The position numbers and the translations under genes are program-made. DNA of 64,000 bases from Acanthoscelides obtectus (taxonomy: Eukaryota > Arthropoda > Insecta > Coleoptera > Chrysomelidae), in the NCBI GenBank assembly GCA_963669975.1, contig CAVLJG010000004.1:58427094-58491093 (forward strand). Reading direction: 5' to 3'. Below are positions 1 to 11,231 of this stretch, one piece after another. Every line of letters begins with the position of its first letter. The first letter of the stretch is position 1. The notes beneath the pieces are model-generated. The model did no database searches and was not told the DNA's origin. It saw nothing but the letters and a program-made list of their open reading frames with translations.

Positions 1-507
1 GATGGCCGGAAGACAGGTGTTTTGGGATAAACAATCAGAAATTCTCAAAGACTACTTGAACAGTCGACTCCAATTTTGTTGTGGTTACCTAGAAGTATGA
101 AGCCTACGGATATGAAGAATTTCAAGTAGCTGCGTGGAATTGTCGTCGCATTAGCAGAAAATGCCAAAACCTGCATTTTGCCTAGTTTTTCGGCCATAAC
201 TTCTTTACTATTAAACGGATCTTTTCACGTGTGGTCTTTTAGATCTTATAAATACCTAAAAATCTTATTTGGAAAGTTTTTCTGTTTCCAGCAACACTTT
301 CGATTGAATCCGAAAAAACACGTTTTCTCATTCTTTATTGTCGAATAAAAAGTTTTCCCATAAAATTTGGTGTATCCATTTTATGCGTCCATGTTTAAAA
401 TACCCCCTTGAATAACTTGCATCAATAAAACCAGACTTTACAGTTATTTCGCAAACAAGGGGTATTTTTATCATTTGGGAGCTAACTGAATCGTCACCAG
501 CTCGTAG
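1..507. other. Non-coding flank, no gene seen
   Basis: AT-rich sequence. A 60-codon minus-strand frame at 328-510 has no recognisable domain and ordinary composition. I see no repeat structure until the inverted repeat that starts at 508. Confidence 0.5.
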
Positions 508-819
508 CATTGATTAACTTTTTCTACCTGAAGATAGCCAACCTGATATTCCCGCATCCAAAAATTACCCGAGACAGAATGAGATACCCTAGCGTCCAAT
601 ATGAGAATTTGTCTTAGCAATTTTTCTACTATATATAGTTTAGAAAGGTTAGTGTCTCATAAATGGCGCTGCCTATATTCCCGTATGTTCTCCTGTAGTT
701 GGCTACAGTAATATAGATATAGGTAACGCTGCGGTATCTCATTTTATCTCAGATAATTTTTTGGACGCGGGAATATAACATTAGGTTGACTATCTTCAGG
801 TAGAGTACGTTAATCAATG
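508..819. mobile_element. Foldback MITE, about 312 bp
   Basis: The two halves are imperfect inverted repeats. The left arm begins cattgattaa, runs into ctacctgaagatag, and continues through about position 595. The right arm, read in reverse complement from 819, gives cattgattaa, ctacctgaagatag and the same 'attcccgc.tccaaaaa' and 'aatgagatacc' blocks. There is no coding capacity, so this is a non-autonomous element. No target duplication is clear and the superfamily is not assigned. Confidence 0.65.
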
Positions 820-1521
820 TTTATAGTAATCTTTAAGAAGAAGGATAGGGGTTATGGTTATACTGATTCACTGATATTCTGAGCAAAACGCCGCGATGGC
901 TCGAGATACCAAAACCTATAAGGCACGATATCGCTCTCGCGCACCATTCGTCGTTGCCATAAAGCGCCTAGTTCCCCAAGTCTGATCACGTCACGCTGTT
1001 TCACGGTATTTTATAACAGTGGTGATTCGTGATTTAGAAATATCAATTACTAAATCACAGTTTCTTGAAATATGTGCCATCAGTAGTTATAAATGCTTAC
1101 CGTTTTTGACTTCATCTGATTTCTCGCTGCCATAAACACACAATAAAAAATACGCCAGGTATTTTCAATAATAATTAGTAATACAAAAAATATAAAAAAA
1201 TAATAATTTCCAAAAGAAACTTTTCCCCATATTCTTTGTGTGGTCCAGGGATATGCAATTAAGTTGACTTTTTTCTCGAAAACTAAGCAATAGACGAAAA
1301 AAGGTTAAGAGACAAAAAAGTATTTCCTTATACTTTATCCAAAGAACGTAAAAAGTGCACAAAAGTCAGTGGCGTACATTTTTTTGTCACAAATATTCGT
1401 CCAGATCCCGTTCAAGACGCCACTGGACAGTTTAAGCTCCAGTAAGAATTATCCAGTCATAAGCAACATGTATTAGACATGCTTAAGGAGAGTCTGAAGT
1501 TTTTAGTGAAATTACAAGTGT
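820..1521. other. 3' flank of the lipocalin gene
   Basis: Lies downstream of the lipocalin stop codon on the minus strand. It should contain the 3' UTR, but I did not find a clear AATAAA on the minus strand. The frames here are short and low in complexity. Confidence 0.4.
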
Positions 1522-1755
1522 CTACCTGTCATATATCTTCTCAACAGCATCCTTAGTCTTTCCGGAAATGTACTCTACTCCATCTCCGATCTTTTCTCCA
1601 GCCTTTCTGATAACGTCAGCAGCTGCCTTAGCTGAAATCGTCTCGTCATTAATGTTGATGTTGTAGCCCTCATTCGGATCTTTGGGACAGTCCTTCTGCT
1701 TGATGATGGACAGCTCGAATGGGTCGATTTGGGCGTTGGCCAGTTTGTTACGAAG
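1522..1755 (-). CDS. Lipocalin exon 4 with C-terminal tail
   Basis: The acceptor cccatag is followed by CTT CGT AAC AAA in phase 0; the stop is TAG at 1522-1524. The first half (ending KQKDCP) finishes the lipocalin helix and last cysteine. The second half is the extra helix-like tail that ends DAVEKIYDR. Confidence 0.85.
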   Translation of the reverse strand, partial: LRNKLANAQIDPFELSIIKQKDCPKDPNEGYNININDETISAKAAADVIRKAGEKIGDGVEYISGKTKDAVEKIYDR

Positions 1756-4700
1756 CTATGGGAAGGTTAAATAGGTTAATATGGTTAACGGATACCGCCA
1801 ATAGAACAGAGGGACTTCTTTTATTGCTGGAAGTTGCTACATGGCTTTTCAGATATGTAAATAATCAATTTTGTTGAAGTATTCTGCATAAGGCGACCCA
1901 CATAAGCGACAGTGGTATGTCTAGACTAGATGTTGATAAAGTTTCTTCGTTTGTGCTTCTTCTGATGGTAACAATATTAATGAGGCAACCGTTTTCATGG
2001 TATATGTCAAAAAAATAGATGGAATCCCGAAATCTTTGAAGAAAATGTATGATCACTATCCATATTTTAGAAGGCTATAGAATTCATGACATCCACGCCG
2101 GAAGCAATTCACTTCCAGATGGAGTTTCGTGTATGAAAGTACTCTTCTGCACTTATTCATTACCATCCAACTCTGGCAGATCATTTTCAGGATATCCGAC
2201 TTCCAAATTTGAAAAAGTACAGAAAGGAACTTGAGTCAACGTCAAATAATACTTAATTACAGTATATGCATTAGAAGCTTATTTTGTATTTGGAGTTTCA
2301 ATACTGTTTTAGAGGAATCGAAGCCGCATACAGCATCAGGGAGTAAGTATTAGAGAAGGTTGATTTTTGGTTTACTTACTTTGTCAATGTACATTTTGTC
2401 CAGAGTTCTACGTCTAGACAAAATCGTCGCTGATTGCCTATGAGCAAAAGTCAACTTTTGGCATGTGAATATTCCAGCATATGTATCGAAGTCTGTCGCA
2501 AATACAGTGAAAGATGAGGTACCTGCTACACCTAGAAAAAAGAATATTCCTAGAGCGGTATGCAATATAGATGTATGATACTAAAGGAGCGACCCTGCCT
2601 TTCATGCGCAACAATTTAATCCAATATTTAGTCCAAAACTTCTTAAAACATTCTCTGGTTATACTTCCCTATTAATCCCTACTAATATTATAAATTACTA
2701 TTTCCCTCACCTTAATTTTCTAACAACAACAAACGCGCAATTTTTAATTAAAAATGGTTTCTAGATGGAAAACTTGTATGACAGCACCTGTCAGCAGTTT
2801 TTTCGAGTTTACCCGCGGCAAAACTTCACATCTGATATCACCAAAAATTACAATACCTTTTTATTGTCAATAAATTTTTTGTAAGCTATGTGTATGCAGA
2901 ACAATCTGTTACTCATGAAATAGTTTTGTCAAATATCATTCGGGCATCTAATCTATGAAAAAAATTGAAAAAACACAATGCAAAGTAATATTTTTTTAAC
3001 AAAAAACATTCGTGCAAGTGCAAAAATTTGTTGCCACCAGTACTCATGCTTCTTGTTATTACTTAGCAGCGTGTTTTTTCGATTTTTTTCGGAAAAATTA
3101 GATGTCATGATATTACTTATGAAAAATCCCTACTAATATTATAAATGAGAATGTGTGGATGTTTATTACTCAATCACGTCAAAATGGCGAACGGATTTGA
3201 ATGAAATTTGGTACAGAGATAGTCTATAGTCTTTAATAGCACACAGACTACCTTTTAACCAGTGAAAGAACTTTGAATTATCAATTCTCCGGGCTACAGA
3301 TCAAACGGCTTGATGGAATTTGACATGAGATGTCTGGCGCGGAAGCGCTTAGTCCTTGGAAGGATCGTAATAAGTGAGGGTATATAAATAGGGCATTTGC
3401 ATCGTGTATTTACTGCATTTTATCATAAATGCGGAAGTATGTTTGTATGTTTGTTCCGTTTTCACGTCAAAACGGCGGAACCGATTTGGAGGAATAGAAG
3501 TTTGAGATACAAATATGGGCAGACAAAAAAGTGTATCACGAAATCTCGATAACTATTTGATCTATGAACATGAAATTTGACAGAAAGGTAGCTTATGGAC
3601 AGGACATGTTAGGATTTTGCGAAGCTTAAAGGGGGATAGAGACATTTACAAGTTTGTACGAAAGTTATGTGTTTTTCTACTGGAGATAATTAGAGAAGGT
3701 GGTGGTTGGTAAGCAGTAGATATCAGTTAACGGATTTTGTGACAGGGTGGTACTATGAGCGTTAAAGGGTACTTGCGGGTTTGTTTGAAAATCCTGCAAG
3801 ATACCTACAACTGACAATACCCTAAAGATAAACTTAAACTGAGAATGGATTTTGTGTCATGTGCGTAAATGGGGTTACGGGCTGTCACAATTTTATTTTA
3901 TACAGGGTGCGGCAGAGAGGACGGACGTTTTTGGGATGGGTAGTACTCTCCGCCTCCGTCTACGAGAGAGGTGGGGAGGGTGCCGTTTGACTCGTGAGAT
4001 CCTAGCATTATTTTACTAGTTGTCGTTATGGAGCCTTGGACGGTTTAGCACCGCGTTTTCGCCTATGATTGTTTCGTCCGAAATAATGAGTCAGTCATCG
4101 TCGTACAGCGTGAGTTTCGTCGCCACTTCAACATTCATCGGAATAGAGCTGTTCCCTCTCGAAACACCATCCTTCGTTGGGTTGAATCACTTCGCAGGCG
4201 TGGTGAACTGATCAACAGAAGACCAAGAGGAGCGCCGCGAACAGTTCGAACACCTGAAAATGTTGAACGCGTTTGACAGGTCTTTCTTCGCAGTCCGACT
4301 CGATCTGCCCGGAAACATGCTGCTGCACTTCGCCTTAGTGATCGTTCGGTAAGGCGAATTTTGCATATGGATCTCCGCTTTCACCCCTACAAATTGGCCA
4401 TTGTGCAACAGTTACAGCCCGGAGATTATGCACAACGAATGAACTTCGCACGTGAGATGGAAGCACTGATCGATCAAAATGAGAACCTCATTTTGTTTAT
4501 GAGTGACGAAGCCCACTTTCACCTAAACAGCATGGTTAACCAGCAGAATTGTCGTTATTGGGCTAATGAAAATCCGCAACAGTTACATGAAAGACCGCTG
4601 CACAGCTCAAAAGTAATGGTTTGGTGCACTGTATCGCAAAGTTGCAGCATTGGCCCTTACTTCTTCGAAGACGGTAATGGTCGTGATGTTACCGTGAACT

Positions 4701-7700
4701 CAGAACGCTACGTCGACATGATCACCAACTTCTTTCTCCCTGAATTACGACGGCGACGTGTTCCAATCCGACGTGTGTGGTTCCAGCAGGATGGGGCGAC
4801 CGCCCACACAGCCCGAGCATCCATGGACGTTATTCGCCCTCTCTTCCCGGGTCGCCTTATTTCCAGGTTTGGCGATGTTCATTGGCCTCCTCGGTCCCCA
4901 GATTTATCCATATGCGATTTTTTCTTATGGGGATACCTCAAGGCTAGAGTATACGCGAACAAGCCCCGATCTCTTGAAGGGCGGAATTCGGGTGGAAGTC
5001 ACCCAAGTTGAGAGAGCGATGTTGGAGAAAGTCTACGCGAACTTAAAAAAGCGCCTCCAGCACTGCATCAACGATTTCGGCCACCACATGCCTGATGTGA
5101 TTTTCCACACTTGACTGTCTCAAATGCTATTTCCTTGTGAACCTGATTCCATCAATACATTTTTTTCGAGTAAAAATTAACTATTTTATGATTTTTTTAA
5201 AACCGTCCATCCTCTCTGCCGCACCCTGTATTTACCTTTTCTAACTAACGACTATATAGCCAGAGAGGTATTTTTTACAATACAAAATTTGGTTGCATCC
5301 AACTTGTAGATTTCAAAAGTTGAGTTATTTCAACAATTTTAAGTGTACGAAGTCACGGCTAATATTATAAATGAGAAGGTGTGGATGTTTGTTACTCAAT
5401 CACGCTATCCATGGCTGAACGGATCAAGTCTACATTAGGGCTCTAGAACGAGCCCTCAATTTCAATCAGTCCTTGACAAATATCAACTGTGCAAAATAAA
5501 AACAATACAGAACCAAAAAATATCACGAATAGTATGCTTACTTAAAGGAAACTTAACAGTCATCTTTGCAGGAACAGCTGTGTCAGGAACCTTCAGTGTT
5601 CCAGCATAATGGTAACCGTGCTTAAGTGGCGTAAGTGCAAGTAGGAAATGCTGGCTGATTTCTTCTATTGTGTATTCTGCGGGTTCTTCGGTCCTCGATA
5701 TGTTGTACACGATGCAACTACTCGCCGTACTTGTCTTTTCGATTACGTACCAAATACCCAACATCTGAAAGCATAGAAGAATTATTATGATTATACACAC
5801 TGGTATTCGATGATTTTTGGGCACAATATTCTTTAAAAGGGACAAAGAAGAATCTGCATATTAAGAGATCCGAAATTGTGCTAAAATTTGTTTGACAATC
5901 TTTTTAAACAAATCCCAAAAAGTTTACTTAGTTTTTATCGGCCATTCTGAACAGAAAATGTTCTTATAAAATTTTCTATGAAATCATGCCATATCCGACC
6001 CCGAAAACCCATATGAAAAAACGAAAATTTTAAGGTCGCCAAAGTTCTTAAATATTCTTCAAACACGAATTTGCGTGGGTGTTTTAATTGTAAACCTGTG
6101 TTTTATTAATCAAGCGCGCGCTCACCCAAAATATACACATACATTAAACGCGTGTTTGACAATTAAAAATCAAAGGATTATAATAAGAATACCCCTTAAA
6201 GTACTTGGGGACTTTGTATGAAGAATATTTAGGAACTTTTTTCATAGTGTTTTTCGGTGCCGAAATGGAACATTTTGTACTTTTTCGAGTATTGAATCGC
6301 TTATGTCCCGAAAGACTCATAAGTACCTTTTATTCGAAATGAACCAAAAAAACCTAAAAAACCATGTTCGGAGCGAAAAAGCTATCTTTTGGAATGTTTT
6401 GAACACTTTTTGACGTGGATTTGGGCTTGGAAATATGCAGATTCTTTAAAAGGGATAAGATTATGCATATAATAGAATCAGAATATTTTTCCGAATGGAT
6501 GCGAATATAGTTCCTGGACTAATTTTATTTTAAAGTCTTTGCAAAACATTTGAAAGATGTTCAAGGCGATGCCATCGGAGTTAAAGATAAAAGCAATTTA
6601 ACAATTACACGACGTCATACACTATATGTATAGAGATAAAAATATTTAAGTCCATTGTAACAGATTCTTAATACATATTTTGAAGAAATACTAAACAGAG
6701 TATGATGGCATAAGTTAGTCTTTTAGCGAACACTACTTATCATTTATCACACTTTATAATGATATGACATGTGAGTCACTTTACTTCCTACCAATAGGAT
6801 GTGATAGCGAAAATTGTCGACTTTCAAGTCACTTTTTTTTTCTTTTCGTTATTTTATCAAGAAAACATGGCCTCATTTCCATCAGGCTGTTTCTCTAGCG
6901 GATTTATAACTACGATACCTCACTTACGATTGACGAGGTTTAAAGATATGCTGTGGGATCAATTTTGAAAATCTGTAAACTGTCAATCAACAAGTAAATA
7001 TAAGCCTACGAAATACACCAACTTTATTTTGTGATTTCTTTCGCCATTGATCAGAAACTTAGTAGCTAGTATAATACTTGATCCATCTGATGAATCTCTG
7101 AAAGTCTCCATGGGCGGAAGTATCAGTATTTTCCGAACTAAGAGTATCCAGATAATTACAATACTCATGAGAAATAATTCCCTAGTCAAATTGGCTGGAA
7201 TTTTCGTATGTTGGCCTCCATACCATTTTGATCAATAGTCTTCATGGGTAAAAGGCTCTAATAAACAAACGATTTTATGAATAACGGCGGCTCGACAATT
7301 TGACCGTTAATTAGAAAAGTAATAGCTAGATAGCTACTTTAACACTGCTTATTTCGATTTCTTTAATACATTATGAAATGTACCATCGTCTTTCTGTTAG
7401 TATAAAAAAAACTTGAAGGAAAAATTTTAAAAAGTACCAAAATATCCCACTGTTTTTCATGTTTTTGATCTTTTTTGGCGTGGTTAAAAATGATTATTAA
7501 ATTTGAAGTCGGAGAAACATTAATTATTGAGTTATTTATATCAATTCTGGTACTCAAATTTTTGTTTTGCGTTGGAGCTTCGAAAATGGCAAGTAATGGT
7601 TACAAAAATTACGGAGATAGATGCCATACTGATGTAAATGAGTAAACTAGTTCTTTGTGTGAGGGAAATACTTTAAAACAACAAATTACTTCGCGGTAAC

Positions 7701-8383
7701 GATATTGATGAAAGCTCCTTTTGTTGCTTTTGAGAATATGTTGATTTAGTATCGTACAGATTTTGCGTATTTATGGACGCTGATACTATATATTTTTCTT
7801 TAATCTAATATTTCGTCTGTGAATTTAGACAACTGTGCCTACGCGCACCTCGTAGGAAAATTTAGTTTACAAAATCTCGACTCATCATTTATTTAGATTA
7901 ATGACCAATTGTATATCGTCATTTTTTTTAAATCACCTATAAATGCCTTTCTCTTCATCATGTATTCATAAACACAAGTTGCAAAATATAAAGCGACTCC
8001 TGAAAAATAATGAATGGTACAGAGGTCGACAAGTCAAAGCTAAACTATGTAGAAGACAAACAATAATATGCTAAAAGACTAGAGTTAGATCTTTACAATC
8101 AAAAATGAATTCACACCAAACTCAATTTCTGATTTAATCATATACGCATGAAGGTACAACGATAGAAAACAAAAATTCCTTTAAATCGCTTTAAAAAAGG
8201 GTAGGTACTGAAAGTGTAAAATCACTTACTTACCCTGTTCATATCAAAATTAGTTTCTGGTTCTATAGTAGGGCAAGCTCCTAAATGATAAGAGTGCATT
8301 TCTACCTGGCCAAAGGCCAGAATCACCAAAATCGCACCGACGAAAATACTAGGCATGTTTCCGCTTTGTACTAAAGACACCAT
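1522..8383 (-). CDS. Apolipoprotein-D-like lipocalin, four coding exons, 252 aa
   Basis: Exons 8234-8383, 5542-5764, 2380-2531 and 1522-1755 join in phase (0, 1, 0) to 252 codons plus stop. A hydrophobic signal peptide (VGAILVILAFGQVEMHS) precedes the lipocalin N-terminal motif LGACPTIEPETNFDMNR, and exon 2 opens with LGIWYVIEK, matching the family G-x-W motif. Exon 3 carries SSFTVFATDFDTYAGIFTCQ, the late-barrel segment with a conserved cysteine. Such proteins are secreted carriers of small hydrophobic ligands, often in haemolymph. About 40 residues at the C terminus (from NDETISAKAAADVI) go beyond the usual fold and look like an amphipathic helix rich in A, K, E and G. A second in-frame ATG at 8354-8356 may be the real start, because it puts the hydrophobic segment closer to the N terminus. 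Confidence 0.85.
2380..2531 (-). CDS. Lipocalin exon 3
   Basis: The acceptor is ttttttctag, then GT GTA GCA GGT, which completes the split serine codon from exon 2. The donor is ATTGACAAA then gtaagt (phase 0). It carries the FTVFATDFDTYAGIFTC barrel segment. Confidence 0.85.
2676..2705. repeat. Helitron-like 5'-end sequence (short)
   Basis: Starts TCCCTACTAATATTATAAAT, a sequence I associate with the 5' end of insect Helitron and LEP1-type elements. Only the first 20 bp match the copy at 3127; the rest differs. It lies in lipocalin intron 3. Confidence 0.3.
3127..3330 (+). repeat. Helitron-like non-autonomous fragment
   Basis: Starts TCCCTACTAATATTATAAAT and continues with 'gagaatgtgtggatgtttattactcaatcacg', then the 'gaatgaaatttggtacagagatag' segment often seen in insect Helitron-type repeats. 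A related piece begins near 3424 ('tgcggaagtatgtttgtatg'). The same sequence recurs at 5357 on the other side of the mariner. No 3' hairpin or CTRR end was identified. Confidence 0.4.
3903..5228 (+). mobile_element. Mariner-like (DD41D) transposon with intact TIRs
   Basis: The terminal inverted repeats match for about 24 bp: cagggtgcggcagagaggac at 3903 and its reverse complement ending at 5228. They are flanked by TA on both sides (3901-3902 and 5229-5230). The 1.33-kb element sits in lipocalin intron 2 and carries one degenerate transposase. Confidence 0.85.
4028..5114 (+). pseudogene. Mariner-like transposase, inactivated
   Basis: The reading frame can be followed from ATG 4028 to TGA 5112-5114. 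An N-terminal helix-turn-helix segment (TILRWVESLRRRGELINRRP) is followed by the DDE/D core. The core shows SDEAHFHL, WFQQDGATAHTA and WPPRSPDLSICDFFLWGYLK. There are 41 residues between the second acidic residue (QQD) and the last (ICD), hence DD41D. An early TAG (codon 7), a TGA near 4276 in the helix-turn-helix linker and a frameshift near 4975 inactivate it. From 4361 the core frame is open for about 200 codons, so the decay is modest. Confidence 0.8.
5357..5450 (+). repeat. Second Helitron-like fragment
   Basis: 'ctaatattataaatgagaaggtgtggatg', followed by 'ttactcaatcacg', is nearly identical to 3134-3175. The two copies lie on either side of the mariner element. Confidence 0.4.
5542..5764 (-). 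CDS. Lipocalin exon 2
   Basis: The acceptor is a pyrimidine tract ending tttcag, followed by ATG TTG GGT ATT TGG. The donor is CCTTTAA then gtaagc (phase 1). It encodes the first barrel strands: GIWYVIEK, CIVYNIS, HYAGTLKVPD and KMTVKFPL. Confidence 0.85.
5765..8233. other. Lipocalin intron 1, no gene seen
   Basis: 2.5 kb, AT-rich. Apart from the inverted repeat at 5996-6272 I see no coding or structured element. A diverged direct repeat links about 5830-5872 ('ttctttaaaagggacaaag') and 6441-6480 ('ttctttaaaagggataag'). Confidence 0.5.
5996..6272. repeat. Imperfect inverted repeat, MITE-like
   Basis: 'agttcttaaatattcttca' at about 6048-6066 is inverted at about 6219-6237 ('tgaagaatatttaggaact'). 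Flanking parts of the arms ('ccgaaaacccatatgaaaaaa' against 'tttttcatagtgtttttcgg') also pair. There is no coding content. It is probably a decayed foldback element. Confidence 0.45.
8234..8383 (-). CDS. Lipocalin exon 1 (signal peptide and GxCP..NFD motif)
   Basis: Fifty codons, ending in phase 0 at a canonical donor (AACAGG then gtaagtaagt). ATGs at 8381-8383 and 8354-8356 are both in frame. Confidence 0.85.
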
Positions 8384-9248
8384 ACAAATGATCACTGCAC
8401 TACGACTGACTTACAAGCTAATTTAAAATATCCTTTCTTTAATCTATATACCTCGTCGCTTATCTATGCTAGATGACCAGTGGGTGAGTCAACGTTCCTC
8501 AAGTGCTTTTCAGATAGACGATTATCTTGGTCTTGATCACAGTTCATTGACTAAAACTGTTTAACGTGAATAATGTTATGGGTGAGTCATTTGTTCTTTC
8601 AAGGCTGATTCATCGTTCATTCGCAGAAGCCTGGGGCAAATATTTTTATTATGCCTATTTTACAACAAATGTTTTTATCATACGTCGTTACCACGTTTAA
8701 TTTAAACGAAAAAAGATTAACTTGTCCAAAACTTTATTATAGTCAATTTCATTTTTAGATATACATACCTACTGAATTGGACAAAATAAATGATAAAGTT
8801 TATATGTATACAGTGTCTCTCCTGATTGAATATCAATATTTAAGAGAGTCACTTTTGGGCCCATTTTGAGAGGAAAATAAATCATTTATTATTAATATCT
8901 ATAATACCACACATATATTTCATTCAGCACTTTTTTAATTTCGACCAGTGAGATTCGTACGGAATTTCACCTGCGTAGTTTCGCAGACATGGATGGTTCG
9001 CCACTGATTCATCTTAAAAACCATTTGTCTGCATGATCTTAGTAAAATCGTGAATACGACAATACCACCATGCAGAGAAGTAGATTTTATTTTTTAGGTG
9101 AAAACAGCGGGCCGAGCTAAAAAATTCAACAGATCAAATCTGCTCATAAATGAATTATTCCAGGCTATAATCTATCCCTGTACCAAATATCCGGATCCGC
9201 AGGGGTATTCACGGAGCACCATATGTGTTACTGTTATTACTGCATACA
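8384..9248. other. Upstream region of the lipocalin gene
   Basis: Holds the promoter and 5' UTR of the minus-strand lipocalin by position. No TATA or initiator motif could be assigned with confidence, and no other gene is visible. Confidence 0.4.
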
Positions 9249-9930
9249 CTGAGAACCTTGAGTTCAATGTGTAGGAGAGAGAAAAGCGTATAGACACATA
9301 TGTTAGAAAGAGATAGAAGCCGCCTGGATAGTGAACCAGTTCCTTGAATTGAGATGTATATTGAAAATACGAGTTAGGTTAATCGTTACGCCCAAATCAT
9401 CGCTTTTTTGAGCGTACACATTTTTGAATTATTGTGAATTGTGTCGAATCTGTTTAGAATCGATTCCGGATCGAAATAACTTTCACCTGCGTACACGCAT
9501 TTGTTACATTTTCCTGTCGCAAAATGAAACAGAAACTCAGGATTTATTGATTTTATCACCATCGGTGGAAATCAAAGATAATTCTATAAAAAATTAAAAC
9601 ACTGTTGCTGCCAGTTGATTAACATGAGAATCCGAATTATTATCGGTATACTAAATAATGAAATAATTCTAATCAAAATGAAAATAAAATATTAAATTGA
9701 ATATTTGAAAGACCTCATTCCTAGGTTTGACAGTAAGCTAACATATTGTAGAAAATTTTCTGGTGTAACACATTGGCAACGCGGCAGATTGCACGACCTT
9801 CTGCGTCACCGTCGCTAGGCAATGTGGTGATGACCTTCGCTCTTCAGCCGGCTTCTATCTCTTTCCAACATGTTGATTCTCACTTCTCGCGCTTCTCTCT
9901 CGTACACATTGGACTCGAGCCGTCAGACAT
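9249..9930. mobile_element. Element bounded by about 75-bp inverted repeats
   Basis: The left arm at 9249-9325 (caatgtgtaggagagagaa, gaaagagatagaagccgcc) is repeated in inverted orientation at 9848-9930 (ggcttctatctctttccaac, ttctctctcgtacacattgg). The interior is AT-rich without a gene, consistent with a 0.68-kb MITE. Confidence 0.5.
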
Positions 9931-9984
9931 TTTTTTTATTTTTTTCTGTATAGACCACCTAGTGGCCATGTCAACATTTCATTT

Positions 9985-11231
9985 AATACAATGTCATCAG
10001 CAATCTTAATAGCGTCTAATATCTCAAAATATGTGGTACCCTGTGCGAATTTCAACATTGATTTAAAAACACAGTTCCTTTCCACTAAATTGCTACTGGA
10101 TGTTTTTGAGTCATTCAATCTACTAATAACAACAAATGACTACACAAGAGTGTACACCAATTCACTGGGACATACATATCTTCATCTGCCATTGATTTCA
10201 TGGTAACTGATTATCCGGTACAAGACATATGTTGTGAGCTATTTACTGCAAAGCAAAGTGTTACTCAAAAAGTGCATGAATGTCAATATCGTAGCTTTAG
10301 AGACTTACCTCAAGGTAATCTAAATTCTCTAAAATTTCATATTTCTAAGACTGACTGGGCTACTTTAAATTCTATTGTCAGCCTAGAGAAGTCCTCTGAA
10401 TTTCTCATGGAGACATTGAATATTGGTACGTAGAAGTCAGTTGCCCTCTAAAAAAACGTTTTGTTGTTCACATAACAGAGGAAACAAAAGTGGATCAACT
10501 CATATATTATTTTGGTAAGAAACAATATCAAAAACCTATACTGGCTAATGACTAATCTGAATGTTAGTGGAATCCATGAACTATACTGTACAGAGAAGCG
10601 CAAGTATAAAAACTTGCTAGCTGTGGTAAAGAAACAATACTATGGTAGTAGAATAGGCAGATCAAAAAGCAAGCCCAAAGAAATATGGAAGATAGTAAAC
10701 AACAGGCTAGGCAAAACCAACAAATTGAATAAACTGATAATAACCAAATAGTGAAATATTTTGCTAACTTCTTTTCCGACGTTGTACCCAACAACATTTC
10801 TATCTTGGATCCAATATTTTCTTACCCTGTACAACTAATGACTTTAATGAGTAGTACATTTTTTTACCCAACTTGTGATGAAATTCTGAAAACTACGAAC
10901 GAACTCAAAAACAAAAACTCATTAGGCTTGGATGGATTAATATCTCAACCTAATTAGCGTTTTTATAGAGGATATTGTTGAACAACTGGTTTATTTATTT
11001 AATGAATACATTTTTTCCAGCTACTTTCCTGAAATACTCAAATGCGCACTTGCTGTGCCCATGCATAAAAAAGTGAGCATGAGAATATTGATAATAATTA
11101 CAGACTAATTTCTGTTCTTCGCATAATCTCGAATAATTTTCGAAAGGATCGTTTACAACAGTATATGTTCTTTTGTTGAGAGTAAGAAGATTCTTTCTCC
11201 TTCTCAACAGGGTTTTAGATATGGCGTAGGT
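9985..11231 (+). pseudogene. LINE (jockey/CR1-like) relic, 5' part
   Basis: Broken frames follow the order of a non-LTR ORF2. First comes the end of an endonuclease domain (NFNIDLKTQFLSTKLLLDVF, TTNDYTRV), then a linker (EIWKIVNNRLGKTNKLNKL). The start of reverse transcriptase follows (KNKNSLGLDG, VYLFNEYIFSSYFPEILKCA, ILSPSQQGFR). Many stops and frameshifts are present. The relic is cut off at QGFRYGVGS and resumes at about 13890 beyond an inserted element. Confidence 0.7.
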